Of a DNA stretch of 64,000 bases, positions 10,426 through 23,677 are shown in pieces. The position numbers and the translations under genes were made by a program. The notes below the pieces were generated by a model. It worked only from the letters and a program-made list of their open reading frames with translations. It did no database searches and was not told where the DNA came from. Source of the stretch: Istiophorus platypterus. Taxonomy: Eukaryota; Chordata; Actinopteri; Istiophoriformes; Istiophoridae. The DNA lies in assembly GCA_016859345.1 (NCBI GenBank), contig CM029131.1:6977820-7041819 (forward strand). Reading direction: 5' to 3'. The first letter of the stretch is position 1. Every line of letters begins with the position of its first letter.

Positions 10426-11769
10426 CAGCTGTAGCTCCCTTCACTTTGACCAGACAGGGCTTCTTTCATCCTCCACTAGCACCGATACCCAACCAGCACT
10501 GCCATTCCCTATCTCCATCTGTAGGCTGGGGGTCCTTTGTAGTGCTGGATGGCTGTTCGATAACATTCCTGTCAGTGCTCTCGGGATTATCTTAATTACT
10601 TTGTTGTCAATTGTGCACATGAAGAGAGTTGCCATTTTTTTTCCCCATTTACAGAGTGTCGAAATCCTTTTTTCAAATGGATTGCCACAGGCGATTCAAA
10701 CATATATAGACTTATGTTTTGTTTTTTCTACCTCATTTCCGAATCTGTGATGTGATGATAAAAATCTAAAGCACAGGATCATTCTTATAATCTGTATTCC
10801 ACAGTATATATATTTTCCTCCTTCCTCACTAAAGAGTTAGATTTGTCTTGAAAAAGTCTGAGCAGACAACACATTTCTCTCTCAGTTATGATCAACTTGA
10901 CTATTTTGTAATATTTTGTTCATCACCAACACTGCGTATCCAGTCAAAATCCTCTGAGGTTTGTTCTAAATCTGCTCATATTTCCTCAAAGCTCTGCTCC
11001 CTTATCGTTACCTGAGGAGAATCATAATTGACTGGTTGCAAGATTGGACTGCACTGCTATAAAACATGAATGTGAAATTCTCCTTTTTCTCACAGTAGAT
11101 GTGTGTTGGACCAAACTGCAGTTGCTCCATGCCAAAGAAATGTCGTTTGACGTTTGTTTGCTTTTTTCAGCAAGTAATTTTACCTGTAATATTAATGTGG
11201 AATAAATCCAGGATACAATAAATGATGAAAGTCTCTGGCAGCGTCTATTGCTGTGCTGTAGATTAAACAGTATTTTGTGAGAATAGGGTCCAACCCCCCC
11301 CCCCCCAAAGGGTGCTTTCCCACTTAACCTGTTAAACAGACACTTGTACGTTTGCCAGTTTGGTTTGGTTCATTCAGGCTGATGCGTAAGCTGCTGAAAC
11401 TCTGGTCCAGTTTGTTTGTGTTATGAATTCAATACTTAAGCCACTATTAACTCCATCTGTTGACAGCAAACTATAAGAGATATTGTATACTTAGAATATA
11501 CAACATAAATGACAACATCCCCGGTCAGTATCACTAGATTGTTATATAATTAGAAATCCTGTCCTTTTATCTTCGTTGTATTTGTTTTTAGCCAAAACAG
11601 AAAGAAGCCAATTAATTTGGAGAAAAGAAATGTTTGACTAATTAAACTAGAATGAAAGGTCCAAATTAAAGAAGTAGCTGCAACAAAAGTCAGCACACAC
11701 TTCATTAGTGAAATTCCATTCTTTGTTTCCCCATTCTTTCTTTGTTTCTTTCTTTGTTCCTTTCTTTTT

Positions 11770-12723
11770 TCAATATTCTGTATGTCCGCCTTTCTTTTTG
11801 ATGACAGGTTGAATCCTCTGGGCACAGATGATACCAGTCCTTCACAGATCCGTAGAGAAATGTTCTGCCTTTCCTCACAAATTATTCCTTTCAGCTGCTC
11901 TTTGCTGGCGGGGTTTTTGTTTCTTAACCTTCCGCTTTAAAATACTCCAAAGGTTTTCTGTTGGATTCAAGTCAGGGGACAGACTTGGACAGTTCATAGT
12001 TTTCACTTATTTCTTCTTTAAAAACTCCTATGCGATTTTTTTTCTTTCTTTTTCACTGTGTTTGCGATCAGCAGGTGGAAAATTCCTCCTACCAAGCCTC
12101 TCAAGACTGGGAGTCATTTTTCATCCAGTTTTTGGGTACACAAACTTGCATTCATCGTGCCATTTATAAATGTCATCTCCCCTACACCTTTTTCGCACTC
12201 CTGCAGCCCCATATCAGCACGTTTCCACCATCATGTTTCACGGTTGGCGCTGCGCAGTCACTGTGGTAGGCCTGGCTGGGTCCCCACCAAACATGTTGGA
12301 CTGGTTTTGTGAATAATAGCTTTTTCTTGGACGCCATCTGTGGAGGTCGACTTCATGCAATGCCCTTCTCCCCGGCAGATCAGTCACCGAAACACCAGTT
12401 TCCGCAGATAAACCACGTGCCAAGTCGGAAGCATTTATCCATCTGTGTTTCAATGCAAGGTTGCGTAAATAGTGAATTGTGGCATCATTTGTCAGAGCAC
12501 AGACCCTGTGCCTTCTGTCATTGCTAGTATGGCTCTTCCTTTACTTCATAATTACTGCTGCAACTGTGCTCTGGCTTATGTTCAGTAGCTGACTGATGCA
12601 CTTGTACCCTCTCCCATCTTCGTCAAGCCTCACAATCTGGTTTCTCACTTGCTCAGGCAGTTCCTTACCATGTGTTGCATTAGACACAACCTGGGCCAAA
12701 ACAGAGAAAGCTGTGGAGTACAC
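11770..12723 (-). pseudogene. Degenerate Tc1/mariner-type transposase
   Basis: Read on the minus strand this is a broken Tc1 transposase. Near 12544-12672 the N-terminal helix-turn-helix is still readable: GKELPEQVRNQIVRLDEDGR followed by GYKCISQLLN. A middle part near 12215-12310 reads WWGPSQAYHSD and PTVKHDGGNVLIWGCRSAK with stops after it. The C-terminal part reads NCPSLSPDLNPTENLW (DLNPTENLW at 11947-11973, the hallmark of the last catalytic acidic residue in Tc1 enzymes) and ends IQPVIKKKGGHTEY before TGA at 11770-11772. Stops and frame changes lie between these blocks, so it cannot make a working enzyme. Terminal inverted repeats were not securely found. It lies opposite to the host gene within intron 3. 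Confidence 0.88.
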
Positions 12724-13494
12724 AGGTTATTTTATAACCTTGTTTTTATTCAAGATCACTTGGTAAACCTTGGAAACGCATGCAAGTAATGGGAGTTAAA
12801 ACAGAGATGTTTTTTTGTATTTTAGCAAGTGAAATGTAGACTATACTGTAACTATCTCCCCTGTAATATCATGCTCGAAGACATGTATTTTTATACTGTT
12901 TCTATCTGTTGGCCATAATTTATGACGTATGTGGTCCAGCGACAGTTTTCTCCATAAATGCTTTTTATTTCTTTGTGAGCTCTCTGTGAAAGCGGGGAAG
13001 TTGAGGAAATCCATAAGGAGCAATTAGAGACGACTTACTGTGAGTCACATGAATTTGATATTTGTCTGTAGGCCCATGTAGCGCCGATGATGCAGGATGA
13101 CAGCAAAACTGTCCAATAAATGACTCATCTCTAGGTCCACACGTTCACAGCTCTTCCATTGTAGAAAGCGGCCGTGATCATGAATAGAACCAGGATTAAA
13201 CTGCATCAGGCAATAATTTTTGTCTTTGGTTTGGACCAAATGAACCAAAAGACTTGGTTTGATTACTCGGATGGTTTGGTGCCCGAGTGCTATGCAGTAA
13301 ACAAATTATATAAAAAAGGCACAAGTTCAATCCTAGTGGGTAATAAAAGAAATAACTTCAATCTTCAGATGTATGAGGCATCAGCATCAGTTTTTCATAA
13401 GTTGCAAGTATGACTAGGTTTCAGACATTTTTATGCTTTTGAATCGTCAATTGCCATTCTCATCACCCCTCTTGATCTCTTTCTCTGTTGAAAG

Positions 13495-13627
13495 GAGTCC
13501 AGGGGCCATGATGCGTACCAGAAGCCTTCAGGACCTTCTAGACCCCCAGACACGGATCCCGCCATTGTAGCTGCTGGTCACATTCCAACGCCGACCAGCA
13601 ATTATGCGTATGGCAACTCTGGAGGCG
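13495..13627 (+). CDS. pard3b: Par-3b exon 4 of window: linker
   Basis: The exon is 133 nt, starting in phase 0 after tctgttgaaag and ending with one extra base (g) before gtgagc. It encodes a Pro/Ser/Gly-rich linker: ESRGHDAYQKPSGPSRPPDT, then DPAIVAAGHIPTPTSNYAYG and NSGG. I recall no close match in mammalian PARD3 or PARD3B, where this stretch is poorly conserved. The call rests on splice sites, on phase (the leftover g is completed by exon 5 to GCA, Ala) and on coding-like codon use against a stop-rich background. The acceptor could shift by one codon (aaag|gag or gag|tcc). Confidence 0.75.
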
Positions 13628-14895
13628 GTGAGCGTGCTACACACACACACCCGACAATGTGCTCAATATTTGTCCGTTTAAACCGTCAGATAGTCAACAG
13701 CAGGCTTGGAGTGTTTGTGTACCCGTGTTATCTGTGACTGAGTGGGTACACACAGTATGTTTGTCATTGTATATGTGTGTGCTTATATATTTGTGTGTGT
13801 GTTTGTGATCACTGCACACAATGACACAAAGCCAAGTCTTCTGACATTGTTCCTTTTTTTTTTTTTTTTTTAGGTCACTGTAGCAGCCACTCTAAGCATC
13901 TTATAGCGTTGCATTACAAAATTGTCACATCTTCTCCAAGCCCTGTCTTTATATCTCCTTTCACAGCGTATTTATAGCGAGAGAAAGGAAAGTCATTAAC
14001 TATGTTTTTCCAAACGCAACGCTTGCTTTTCATGTGCAAAAGATCTGACCTTGTAATCATTACGCTGATGAAATGGCTTCTAAGTGGGCCAGATTTGCAT
14101 ACAGGGTATTGTGCGGCATGCATTCTGTTGTGTTAAAGAAAGAAAGGAAAAAAAGACTAACAAACCGTTAAATTCATTCTTTATCCCCCTGATGCAGATG
14201 CAGGGAGCTGGAGATGCTGAGGCTCTGTCAGCTCTCCATCAGACTTGAGCGGCAGTACAGTTACAGTCATTTTGAACGGGGGGGGGGCATTCCACTCAAA
14301 GGCTTCAGAGTGGGGAAATGATGCTCTCTCAGGGGTTTACAGTTTTATGGAAATGTCAGAGGAAGAGTTGCAAGGAAGTTAGGCTAAGGCTTTTGTTTGG
14401 AAATGATTATTTATTATGTGTTTGAGTTTTGTGTGCATTGTGTGTATGGGGTGTTAATTTATGTGTGTGTTCTGTGTATGAATGTGTCTTTGTTAATGGG
14501 CTTATTCTTTCTAAATCTCTGACCTTGCTAAGCTTTTTATTGACAGTATTGATCCTCAAATGAAGGACACACCGGTTTTTTCATTTTGTCAGATGTCGCT
14601 ATTTAAATGTACGTGCAGGCGCTTGTCAACAACTGATCAGTATGAATAAACAATATGAAGAATCATAAAACATTTAAGACAGGATATCAAGGTGTACACA
14701 GCCTTTCAAATTTTATTTAGCTTTCATTGCCTTCAGGCACTTTTACTTTTGATATTCTAAGGAGCAAGGTAGAAGCTAAAAAAAGCAAAAAAAAAAAAAA
14801 TTAAAATCCAAATAAACAAAAAAGTCAGAACCTTTTTCGCTTCTTAAGATTTCTTTGATTCCATCTTGATAAACAAAATCATGTTTTCTCCTCAG
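13628..14895 (+). other. Intron 4 (1.27 kb)
   Basis: Unremarkable intron with short TG-rich stretches, a T run (13854-13872) and a G run at 14279-14287. No gene is seen. Confidence 0.75.
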
Positions 14896-15049
14896 CACCG
14901 TATCCCGCTTCGACCACTTCAACCAATGGCAGCCACGGTCACTACAGCAACGAGGATGAAGAGCTGGAAGACGGCTTCCCCCCACCGCCCTCCCCCAGCG
15001 CTGTGGAGGAAATGAGCAGAGACTTGCCATTAGCTCCCCCACATCACAG
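14896..15049 (+). CDS. pard3b: Par-3b exon 5 of window: acidic/Pro-rich linker
   Basis: The exon is 154 nt, after ttttctcctcag, ending with two extra bases (ag) before gtaccc. Joined to the g of exon 4 it reads APYPASTTSTNGSHGHYSNE, then DEELEDGFPPPPSPSAVEEM and SRDLPLAPPHHR. The EELEDGFPPPPSPSA segment resembles the ESEVPPSPTPHSA stretch I recall from mammalian PARD3B. It is probably disordered and offers proline-rich docking sites. The minus-strand open frame over it (14776-15084) is a shadow. Confidence 0.85.
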
Positions 15050-16589
15050 GTACCCCCTGAATAACATAATAAAATACAGTACACTGCATCATCAGCACTC
15101 TATTAAACTCTACACAAGGCCAGAATTATTGTTTTAATGGAGTTCTTAATTTGGGTCGCTATGTTGCAAGATAAAGAAGAGTCATTACACCAAATATTAC
15201 AAAGTATATGAATTATTTAGACTATTTGGTCTAATTGCAATAGCCTAGTTGCATTATGCATAAGTAATGAGTTTGATAGCATACTAGAGTAAATTCTACT
15301 GGAGTTTGAAAGCTTAGAAAAAGCTATGATACTTCTGTTAGCATCCTGCTGCACAGTCCGCAGTCACACTGACAACAGCAGCACTTTCTACAGCACACAG
15401 TGTATGCGAAACACTAATTTAAATATGAGGTTATGAAGCTAAAATGTAGATACACAGACTTGGTTCTTGAATATCCTCACAAGTTTATGGTTTTTCAACT
15501 TTATTTTGATTTTTTTTTTGAGGTCATGAACATAGCAGCTGCTGTCATCGGCAGGTCTCTTTATTTAGTCGTAAAGTCTTGATAAGAATTATATGAAAAG
15601 TTGTGATGAAAATACAGTTTGTGCTCTATGTGGCAGCAGTTACTTTGAAAAATGCCTTTGTAATGTAAAAACAAGCAAATTCTATGTTTCAGTTCCACAC
15701 TATTCACATTGCATACAGTTTATACTTAAAAGTAGACTTTTTTTCTGGCTGGTAGACAAAACAAATCAACTTACTTTAATAATATTTGCCTCATTAGATG
15801 CAAATAAAATGACACTTTATTTTTTGATGATATCCTAAAACCTTTTTTTTCTGGTAATGTGCCTCTCCTCAGTTTTCTTTGTGCACTGCACTGTGGGACA
15901 ACAATGTACATCAACAACACACTCAAATACTCACAAGAAGTATTCTTATTTTCCATTGTGAACATATAATACACCCAAAACCTACTTAGAACTAATACCA
16001 AGTATGAAATTGGGACACAGCTAAAAGTCTTGCTATTCACAACCAACTCCCTGAAGTTGATGCCCGGGTTGGTTTGATGAATCATCCTCCTCAGGGTCAC
16101 AGAATCATGCCAACTACACAACTACACATCTAACGTAGTCTGACATAGTCTAGCCACTAAAATCCTGATCATTAAGGGTCTACTGAAGAAAAAAACTGAA
16201 TGAGTTGGATGAAAGATGATGAAATTAAAAAGGTGTTTTGCAAGATTCTGTCAACAGTTTTTAAAAAACTATGTCTTAAAATCTGAAATGTGTGTGTAGA
16301 TTATGTGGTCATGTGGTCAGAGTCACAATCTGGTAGCAATATACTTGTTTCCTTGTAAGTTTACTGGAGACAGTAGATGCTTTTGTTCTACTGAATCACG
16401 CCATCTGGAAAAGGGGAAATTGAATGATCTGTAGTCTGTATGTTTGTAAATATGAATTTAATTTACTCGTATTTGTTCTGGTGATGTAACGAACAACTCG
16501 CTTAATTTTTTTTTCTTCACTGTTGGCTGCACAGATTCAGAAAGAGTAAATATTGATCCTTTGACTGATTTGCGACGGTTGTCTTGCAG
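15050..16589 (+). other. Intron 5 (1.54 kb)
   Basis: AT-rich intron. No repeat family or exon was recognised. Confidence 0.75.
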
Positions 16590-16675
16590 GGAGTTTCAGA
16601 TGCCGCCCGACGTGGTTGCGGCTTTCCACAAGGACAATGTGCCTCGCAACAGAGCGTCCAAGAGCATGGACATGG
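16590..16675 (+). CDS. pard3b: Par-3b exon 6 of window: SKSMD segment
   Basis: The exon is 86 nt, after tgtcttgcag, ending with one extra base before gtgagc. Its first base completes AGG (Arg) with exon 5. It reads REFQMPPDVVAAFHKDNVPR, then NRASKSMDM. The SKSMD(L/M) motif is conserved in both PARD3 and PARD3B and is a Ser-rich basic site just upstream of the aPKC-site region. The join to exon 7 gives SKSMDM-VADES, matching SKSMDLVPDES of PARD3B. Confidence 0.92.
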
Positions 16676-19600
16676 GTGAGCCTGCACACGCGCATGAACG
16701 GAAAAGACCTTCATCAGTGAAAGAAGCTGTTGTTTTACTTTTCACCAGTCTACCGCTGGATGCGTTTCTGGGGCAAAAACCGTTCAAAACATATTGTTGT
16801 CTCAACCATCACAACCCAGCCAAACATATGAGTCCAATCATGGAGCCAGACTACACATGCACACACACACACAGACCCACTCACAACCACAACAGCGATC
16901 ACATGAGTCTTATCAGTACATTTCTTTGTTGTGATATGTAGCCCTCCCCTATTATCCCCGGCCTGAGGGGATTTGACCTCCTGAACTCCTAAACCCAGGG
17001 GCTTTCCAACGGACTGGATGAACACGTCTGGTGTGTGTGTGTGTGTGTACATGTCTGTGTGTGTCCTTTCTATTTGTGTGTGAATGAAAGGCGTGAAGTT
17101 TCCAATCTCATGGCTTGCTGTGTGTGTATGTTGAAGGCAAAAATGAAGGGGCTTATTTCCTTGTATTAACCTGAGTTGACCCCTCCTCCCCTCCTCTACT
17201 CTCTTTCTCTGTCTCTCACTCCAATCTCTTCATCTGTCTTTATCTCTTACTTTTCTCTTCTTGATACTTTTCTTCAGGCTTCTTCTTATTCCTGTTTTCT
17301 GGACAGGATCACTGCTCTGTTTTCTTCCTCTTTTTTTATTTCTATTTTCTCCGTCTTTGTTCATCTTCTTTCCTTTCAGCACTTTCTTTCTCAACTGAAA
17401 GCTGATGAGTTCATTGCTCTCGCTCTCCTCTATCTATCCCTCATTCTTCTCTGCCTCTCTCTGATTTCCAATCCTGGTTCATTAGGTTCAGTGGATTGGC
17501 TTTCTTCCTGCAGCACACTCCTCTGCCACCCAAGCTGATTGGCTTTCATTATGGACAAGGGTGGTCTGCACAAGCAGCCCCGCACACACAGACACACATT
17601 CTCTCTGTTCTATCCCACTGAGGACCCACTCCAATACCCATTGCTATCTGTCTCACCTCTCTACCCTCTGTCTCCATCTCTGGGCATCCTTCATTTCAAT
17701 CTTTTCTTTTTTATGCTATCTCTCTGGTTCTATATTCATTTCTTTCCCCTGTGCGTATGTGTTTGAGTGTGTGGATACATGTGTAAAGATGGCTGGAGCA
17801 GGCTCAGATGCTGATCCCGTCTACACAATTTGTTTTTAAAAAGAGTTTCCCTCTTGTCAGGCTTCGCAGTCACATGGATCTTAGCTTTAGCGGCACAGCA
17901 GAGGCAGTTAGCTCTTATTAAACACCACTTGGCAAAAAGAGGTGAGCTGCTTTTATTGACCTTGGATGCCTTAGCAAATAGTCTGTTGACTCGGAGCTTC
18001 CACTCACGCACAGAAATCCTCGCACAATCCGCCTGCACATGCCAAGATGAATAGTGGAGTCGTTGATGCTATAGCTGTACCAAACTCTGAACTGAGTCTC
18101 ACCAAAGTGGTGGGGATTAATCCAAAGGATCCTAGAATGATGAATCAGTTTTTTGTTCTGTACCACAATCACCTGATAGCACCAGAGAGAAGGAGATTTT
18201 ATACTGATTTATATTCTCTTGCAACTATAAAAGGGTGAAAGAGAAAATAAAACACTGTAATATATGGTTGTAGTAATAGATATTTTTTCACAGAATGAGC
18301 AATAATGGAAACAAATCCTTTCATTGGTCCAAAAAGCTTTGGTCTGCTTTGGAAAATGGTCCTTATGGATCAGCGTCAAGTTGCCCAAAGTGCATTGTAA
18401 CATCAAACCTTTTAGGAGACATCCAGCCCTTAGTCTTCCCATTGCAATCTAGGTTATTCAATGTGCAAAGACTGAATTTTTTAAAGTGCGAGCCATTGAA
18501 TATATTCCATGCAACTTCATATCGTTTCCCTGTAATTAATGCACAATAGCTTCCTCACTCAGTGTGACATGGTAGGAGCATATGCAGTTAAATACTAAAG
18601 AAGAAATTGTCTCAGTCACAGAAAACAACATACAAATAACGAGGAAGAGCAGCTAGTGTATTTGTTTAGAGTGCAGCCAAACAAACCTGCATTGCTTTAA
18701 TAAAGAGCTCGACCAGTAATAATTGCTATCATGACCTGGTTTTGTGCAACACACGGTTTGAGTAGTTTTCCACACAACAGCAGGACACGGTTCAGTTTGC
18801 TGAGGAGTTGGAAGCGTCACTATGGCCTCTTCTTCTTGATCCATTGCTCCCTTTCAAAAGTAAAAAATAAATAAAAGCCACTCTGTTTTTCATCCTTGAA
18901 ATGCTTTTAATGTGAAGCAGTTACTGAATGCAGCTCTGACAGGGCTTAATGTGAGTGAACACTAAACAGAGGGGCTAATATCAGTTAGATTAATCTGTGA
19001 ATTCCTTTTGCTTGGCAAGACAAACTGAACCAAGCGTGGGAATGGCAGACTCTGCCACTACTAATAAAACTAGTACATAGAGAGATCATTCCTGAGTCTA
19101 AATACCTTGAATGGCTAGTTCAGAAACTGACAAAAGTAAATGGTATCAAAAGTGGGTTTGATTTCATGAAACATTTAAGGATGATAACGTGGTGTCCTAA
19201 CATCAGAACAATGAAAATAATGAGGAGAAAAAAAACAATGGTGCAGTCAAAGTTGGGCTTTTCATTGGGCGAATTTGTCCAGCCTGAAAAAGCCGGCATA
19301 GAGATGCAGCATCACGACACACGATGAAACGATCCACTCAGCAGCGTTGGGTATATCATGTGAAATAGATCTACAGTATGGATCCATAAAAGCGTAAATG
19401 GGAATAGGCCTAATAGTCCGACAGCCTCTAGAACACATAGACTTTTGACCTTTTAGGGTCAAGGAAGTCAAAAACGAATGTGAAGCTTAACCCATGAAAA
19501 CACTCATCAGTTCCATCACACACACTGACTCTCTCTCCTCATCTCACTCGCTCCCTCGCTCTCAGTTCCTCGCTCGCTTTTCTCTTTTTTTTTCCTCACA

Positions 19601-20913
19601 CTGTTCCTCTTCCAGCGCTCATCTTCTCTGCTTTTTTTTCCCTCTTCTTCTCACCTTTCTTGCACCTTCTGTCTGTCCCTTGCTCTCTCCCCTGGGATTC
19701 CTGTTGTTTCCTTTCTCTTATTTCTCTTGCACTCCAGTCCTACATTTTCTCTATTTCAGGTACTTTCCTCTTTTTCTTCATCACTTCTTTTTACTCTCTT
19801 CCTCCATCTTTTCCCTACCTCACTTCTAAATACACAATATACTTAACAATATACAGTAGTGCCATGCTTCCACAGGTTTTTATAAAATTATCCAGTGATG
19901 GATTAAATATCTATTACACTATAAGGTAGCTGACTGGAGGTTAAAAGAGGGATTTTGCATTTTAGCCTTCCACTAGCAGGAGGAGACAAACTTGGCTGCT
20001 GGCCATGCAGACTTTTATCTTTCCTCCCCAGAAAAGGAAGCTTTTACTATCTGGCAGGGTCATGTGGCCTGGAATAGTTCTTTCCCAAACTTTTGAAATA
20101 TTTAATTTTTATTTTGTCTGGCATATGTGCACTAGAAAGGTATTTCTGTTTCTTTGTCTTGTTGCTACTGACATGTCTCTGCAGGATTTTTATGAAGCAG
20201 CCTCTTTTGATATCTAGCTTACTCTCACTGATTGTATTTTTTTTTTCATTCTTTTTTTACCCAGCACACCTTATCACGGTGTATCTTATACTTCTTGCAC
20301 TCTCTCCCCAGCTGTTTATCATTTTTTCGGTCTACCCTATTTCTCCGTGTCTCCAATATTCTCCCATCCTCTCATTTTCTCTCCCCCTCGCCGGTCTGTC
20401 CGCTGGAAAAATTGACCTCATAAAAAATGAAAAGGATTATTTAAGAGAAATAGCAGCGTAATGAAAACCTTTTATTGTATCCTACAGTGCACCGCCTTTG
20501 GTGGCTGCTGCTGGCTGACCGCAATCCTGTTTAGTTAGATTAGGTGCTGGTGGGTGGGGTGTCAGTGGGGGTTTCTCCTTGTTTTCCTCTTCCTCCCTTT
20601 ATTATTTCTCTCATTGTCTCACCTCTATCTGTTTTCATATTCTCTCATGATCATAATATCTGTCTTTCCTCTGGTTTTCTTATATTTCTGCTTCTTTTTC
20701 ATTTCCTCTTTCAGTCCGTGTCATTTTGTCCCTCGTCCTTCGCTGTGTGATACTGCTGAGAGTCATGTGCCATGTGCCAAAGACACCAGTATAACCATTG
20801 GCAGAGCCACACAAAGCACTGGAATAATGTATATTCTGCTCTGTTTCATAGTATGTATTGACTATAATAATACATGATATAAACTGTTTTTTGGTCTGTT
20901 TTTTCTGTTCTAG
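16676..20913 (+). other. Intron 6 (4.24 kb)
   Basis: Holds pyrimidine-rich tracts on the sense strand (17170-17500, 19520-19830, 20220-20400, 20570-20730) and a CA stretch near 16858. The open frames in these tracts are Ser/Phe/Leu-rich artefacts. Confidence 0.75.
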
Positions 20914-20958
20914 TGGCTGATGAGAGCAACGTGGGATCACTGGTTGGGCAGAAGAATG
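20914..20958 (+). CDS. pard3b: Par-3b exon 7 of window: 45-nt exon
   Basis: A very short exon of 45 nt, phase 1 to 1, between tttctgttctag and gtgagt. With the flanking bases it encodes VADESNVGSLVGQKN. It matches the VPDESKVHSLAGQK stretch I recall from PARD3B, so it is conserved coding sequence despite its size. Both borders have the same phase and the length is a multiple of three, so skipping it would keep the frame (exon 6 g + exon 8 ag = GAG). Confidence 0.9.
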
Positions 20959-22035
20959 GTGAGTGTTTGATGTAATTAAATCACACATTGATACATGCAC
21001 AGAAAAAGGTTGGCTTTTTTGTTTTTGACCCACCAGTCTGCTGCATTTCTCTTTTTCTCTCTCATCCACACATAAAAAACAAATTGACCTAGTGTTTGAA
21101 GACTCTCATTCTTTTTTTTTTTTGTCTTATCTGTTCTTAAACATTTTTTTTTTCCTTATTCTCTTTTGCCTCCCACTCCCTCCACTCCGCGGCTGACAAA
21201 GTTGAGTTGTGAAGCACTTAGTGTCTGAGCTCTCGCTGCTTTATAGCCGTTCAGGTCAGCAGGCCCACGGTGTTCAATCCTCACCCAGCTGACAGCAGCT
21301 GTATTGCATTACAATGGCGTCTACTTAAGTTATTGCTCCACACTTGGTTCCGCCATGTTTTATTTCAGAAAAGTCTGGTTAAAGGTAAAATATAAAGTCA
21401 GTTTACTATTTTCTTTTACTGAGTGACATTACACTGTAGTGGTTCAAAGTGCTGTATCTCTAGTTGACTTTCAAGAATTGATGCACTTTACATTTGTGAC
21501 TGCAGGAACAACCCTGACTAAAGCCTGTTTCCGACATTTACTTCATTATACAAATGTGACAGGAATTTTTAACATGTCAGTCCAGGGTCTGAATAAGTGC
21601 CTGAGTCACTTTCACATAATAGTCCTGGCGGCAACGCTCCATCAGTTCTAATAACATTTCAGTAAAACTTCTGCCATGGCACAAACACTGAATGCCATCA
21701 GATTAACATAAAAACCACAGCAACACAAGGTAAAACATGCTCAGGGAAAAAGATTAAATTCATGTCACTGTAATTAAGTTATCACAATTTTATACGCAAA
21801 GAGAATAAAAACAGTATAATACACCACAAACCACCAGGAATTAGATCATTTAAGTTCTTAACGAGATTCTTGTAATCTCAATTCAGTCTATCGAAAAAGA
21901 TTTTCATAGAAAATGAGTGGGTTGCAAGAGATCATCCCTCATGTTCGCTATAGCCAATTATTAAGGCTTTAGCAGCAACGTGAGCTCCAAAATGTCTCTG
22001 TGAGAAGTTTGTGAGAGAGCAGAGGAAACTCACCT

Positions 22036-22040
<5 letters not shown>

Positions 22041-22084
<44 letters not shown>
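22041..22084. repeat. (AC)n microsatellite
   Basis: Perfect AC run of 44 nt. Confidence 0.97.
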
Positions 22085-22086
<2 letters not shown>

Positions 22087-23014
22087 TTCACTTTAACGTC
22101 ACCACTTCCTCAAGTACACCGGGTGCCAAATATCGCAAGAGTTGTCTCTCTTTCCATCAAAGTCCTGTCATGTCTGGATAAAGCTGCGTGGAATATTTAT
22201 ATCACAGATGTCTGATTGAGAAAAAGCCATCTCTTTAACAGATGCAGTAGATGAACCCAGGAATATGATGTATCCTGTGCCTGAAAAGAGCTCAATTCGG
22301 ACTTCAGGAAAAGAAAAATTGATAGAAAAAGACATCGGGGTGGTGCAGAAACACTACAGCAATGGAAGCTTAACACCAAACATGGTGAAAAAACATAACA
22401 TAATTCTAGCTGACTGCTTTTTTTTATCATGTGGGATCAGATCTAAGGGGAATTTCATGTTTACAGCAGGCAAGATGTCACTTGATTGGCATTATGTTTT
22501 CGATTTGAGAAGTAATGGACTATAGTAAGGCCCTATGGTCGGGGTTTGAAATTGACAAAATGGACAAAAATGTAACCAACCAACATTGGCGCAAATGCAG
22601 ATAAAAACAGAATTGGCTTCAAAGTTATTGTGGCTTGTACAAACGGGGAACAGTCTGTGCTGCGATGGAAGCAGACGGGCCAGCAGTGAATTTCCATTGA
22701 GTCAGATATAAGCGCTCCAGCATTGGTCCTCCGTGGCCAAGGCTGGAAGACTGTCTGTGGTTGTTCTGGGCATCACCAGCATGAATATAAATCAGAGCGT
22801 CGATGACAGAGGCTGTGCAGGCTCAGTTGGCCTCCTCGAGCCGGGCTGCAGAAGTCAGGATTTTAACTGTGGGGTTCAGCAGTGTAGATACAGTGCATCT
22901 CATTTAGAAAACCCACTGTGTTTTAAAACGGCAACAAGGCTTGCATAAGAAAAGAGCCATGACCAGCAATTTAGTTCTGATGTCGGGAGGCAGGCCTGGC
23001 TTCCCTGCCTCTGA

Positions 23015-23015
<1 letters not shown>

Positions 23016-23049
<34 letters not shown>
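23016..23049. repeat. (AC)n microsatellite
   Basis: Perfect AC run followed by short CGCACACTCA units. Confidence 0.95.
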
Positions 23050-23055
<6 letters not shown>

Positions 23056-23652
23056 TCACGCACACTCACGTACACCGATCTCTTAAATCCACCTGCAGCA
23101 GCCAACTAAGCCTGTTGCCAGTGGAATACAAATGTCCTGAGCACCGTTGCCGACCTCAAATCCCCCTCACTCAGCATTCCCACAAACGGCTTCACCTCCG
23201 GTCTCCTCCTCTCCCCCCCGATACCCCCGCTATGATTTTCTCAGCATTTCTGATCAGCTACCATAACCCTTATGGCCCATGGTAAATAAAGCGATCCATT
23301 TCTCTGCAGCAGCATTCCTTTCTTCTTCTTCTTTCTCCATCTCCCCTCCTGTTGACATCTTAGCTAATGCGTATTGACAGGGCTTTTGCGTGTTTTTCAT
23401 TTTTGCTGACGCAGTGTATTTGCCTAGCGTCCTGCACCCCCCCCAACACTCCTTCCTAAATGGCCTCAGTGTTTCTTTATGGGCTTTGACATATTTCATT
23501 AGGCGGATGGTCTTAAGAGGCCTGCCTTGCTTCTTTAATCTGGATAAAACCCTTTTTCTCTCTGGCTAGAGCTGCTGCAAGGAACGCTTCACTCCTCTAA
23601 CTCTCTCTCTTTTTCGTCTTGCTCCATCCTTCTCTCTGTCACTTACTCAAGC

Positions 23653-23677
23653 CTCTCTCTCTCTCTCTCTCTCTCTC
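23653..23677. repeat. (CT)n microsatellite
   Basis: Perfect CT run within a pyrimidine-rich tract. Confidence 0.95.

Larger units (their letters stand above)
7661..13494 (+). other. Rest of intron 3
   Basis: Intronic in the spliced form. It holds a candidate MITE (8819-9300), a retroelement-like tail (about 9545-9720), a GGAT array, a long GT array, C13 at 11294-11306, and a broken Tc1-like transposase (11770-12723). No other exon is seen. Confidence 0.7.

Noticed and set aside
10322..10750. 142-codon open frame starting with Cys-Val repeats
   Set aside because: It reads through the GT microsatellite and has no domain.
11550..11825. 91-codon - strand open frame at the end of the Tc1 relic
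   Set aside because: Out of frame with the transposase C-terminus for most of its length. Only its first residues touch the element.
13275..13345. tRNA-like stretch with gttcaatcc
   Set aside because: The A box, anticodon stem and acceptor stem could not be paired convincingly.
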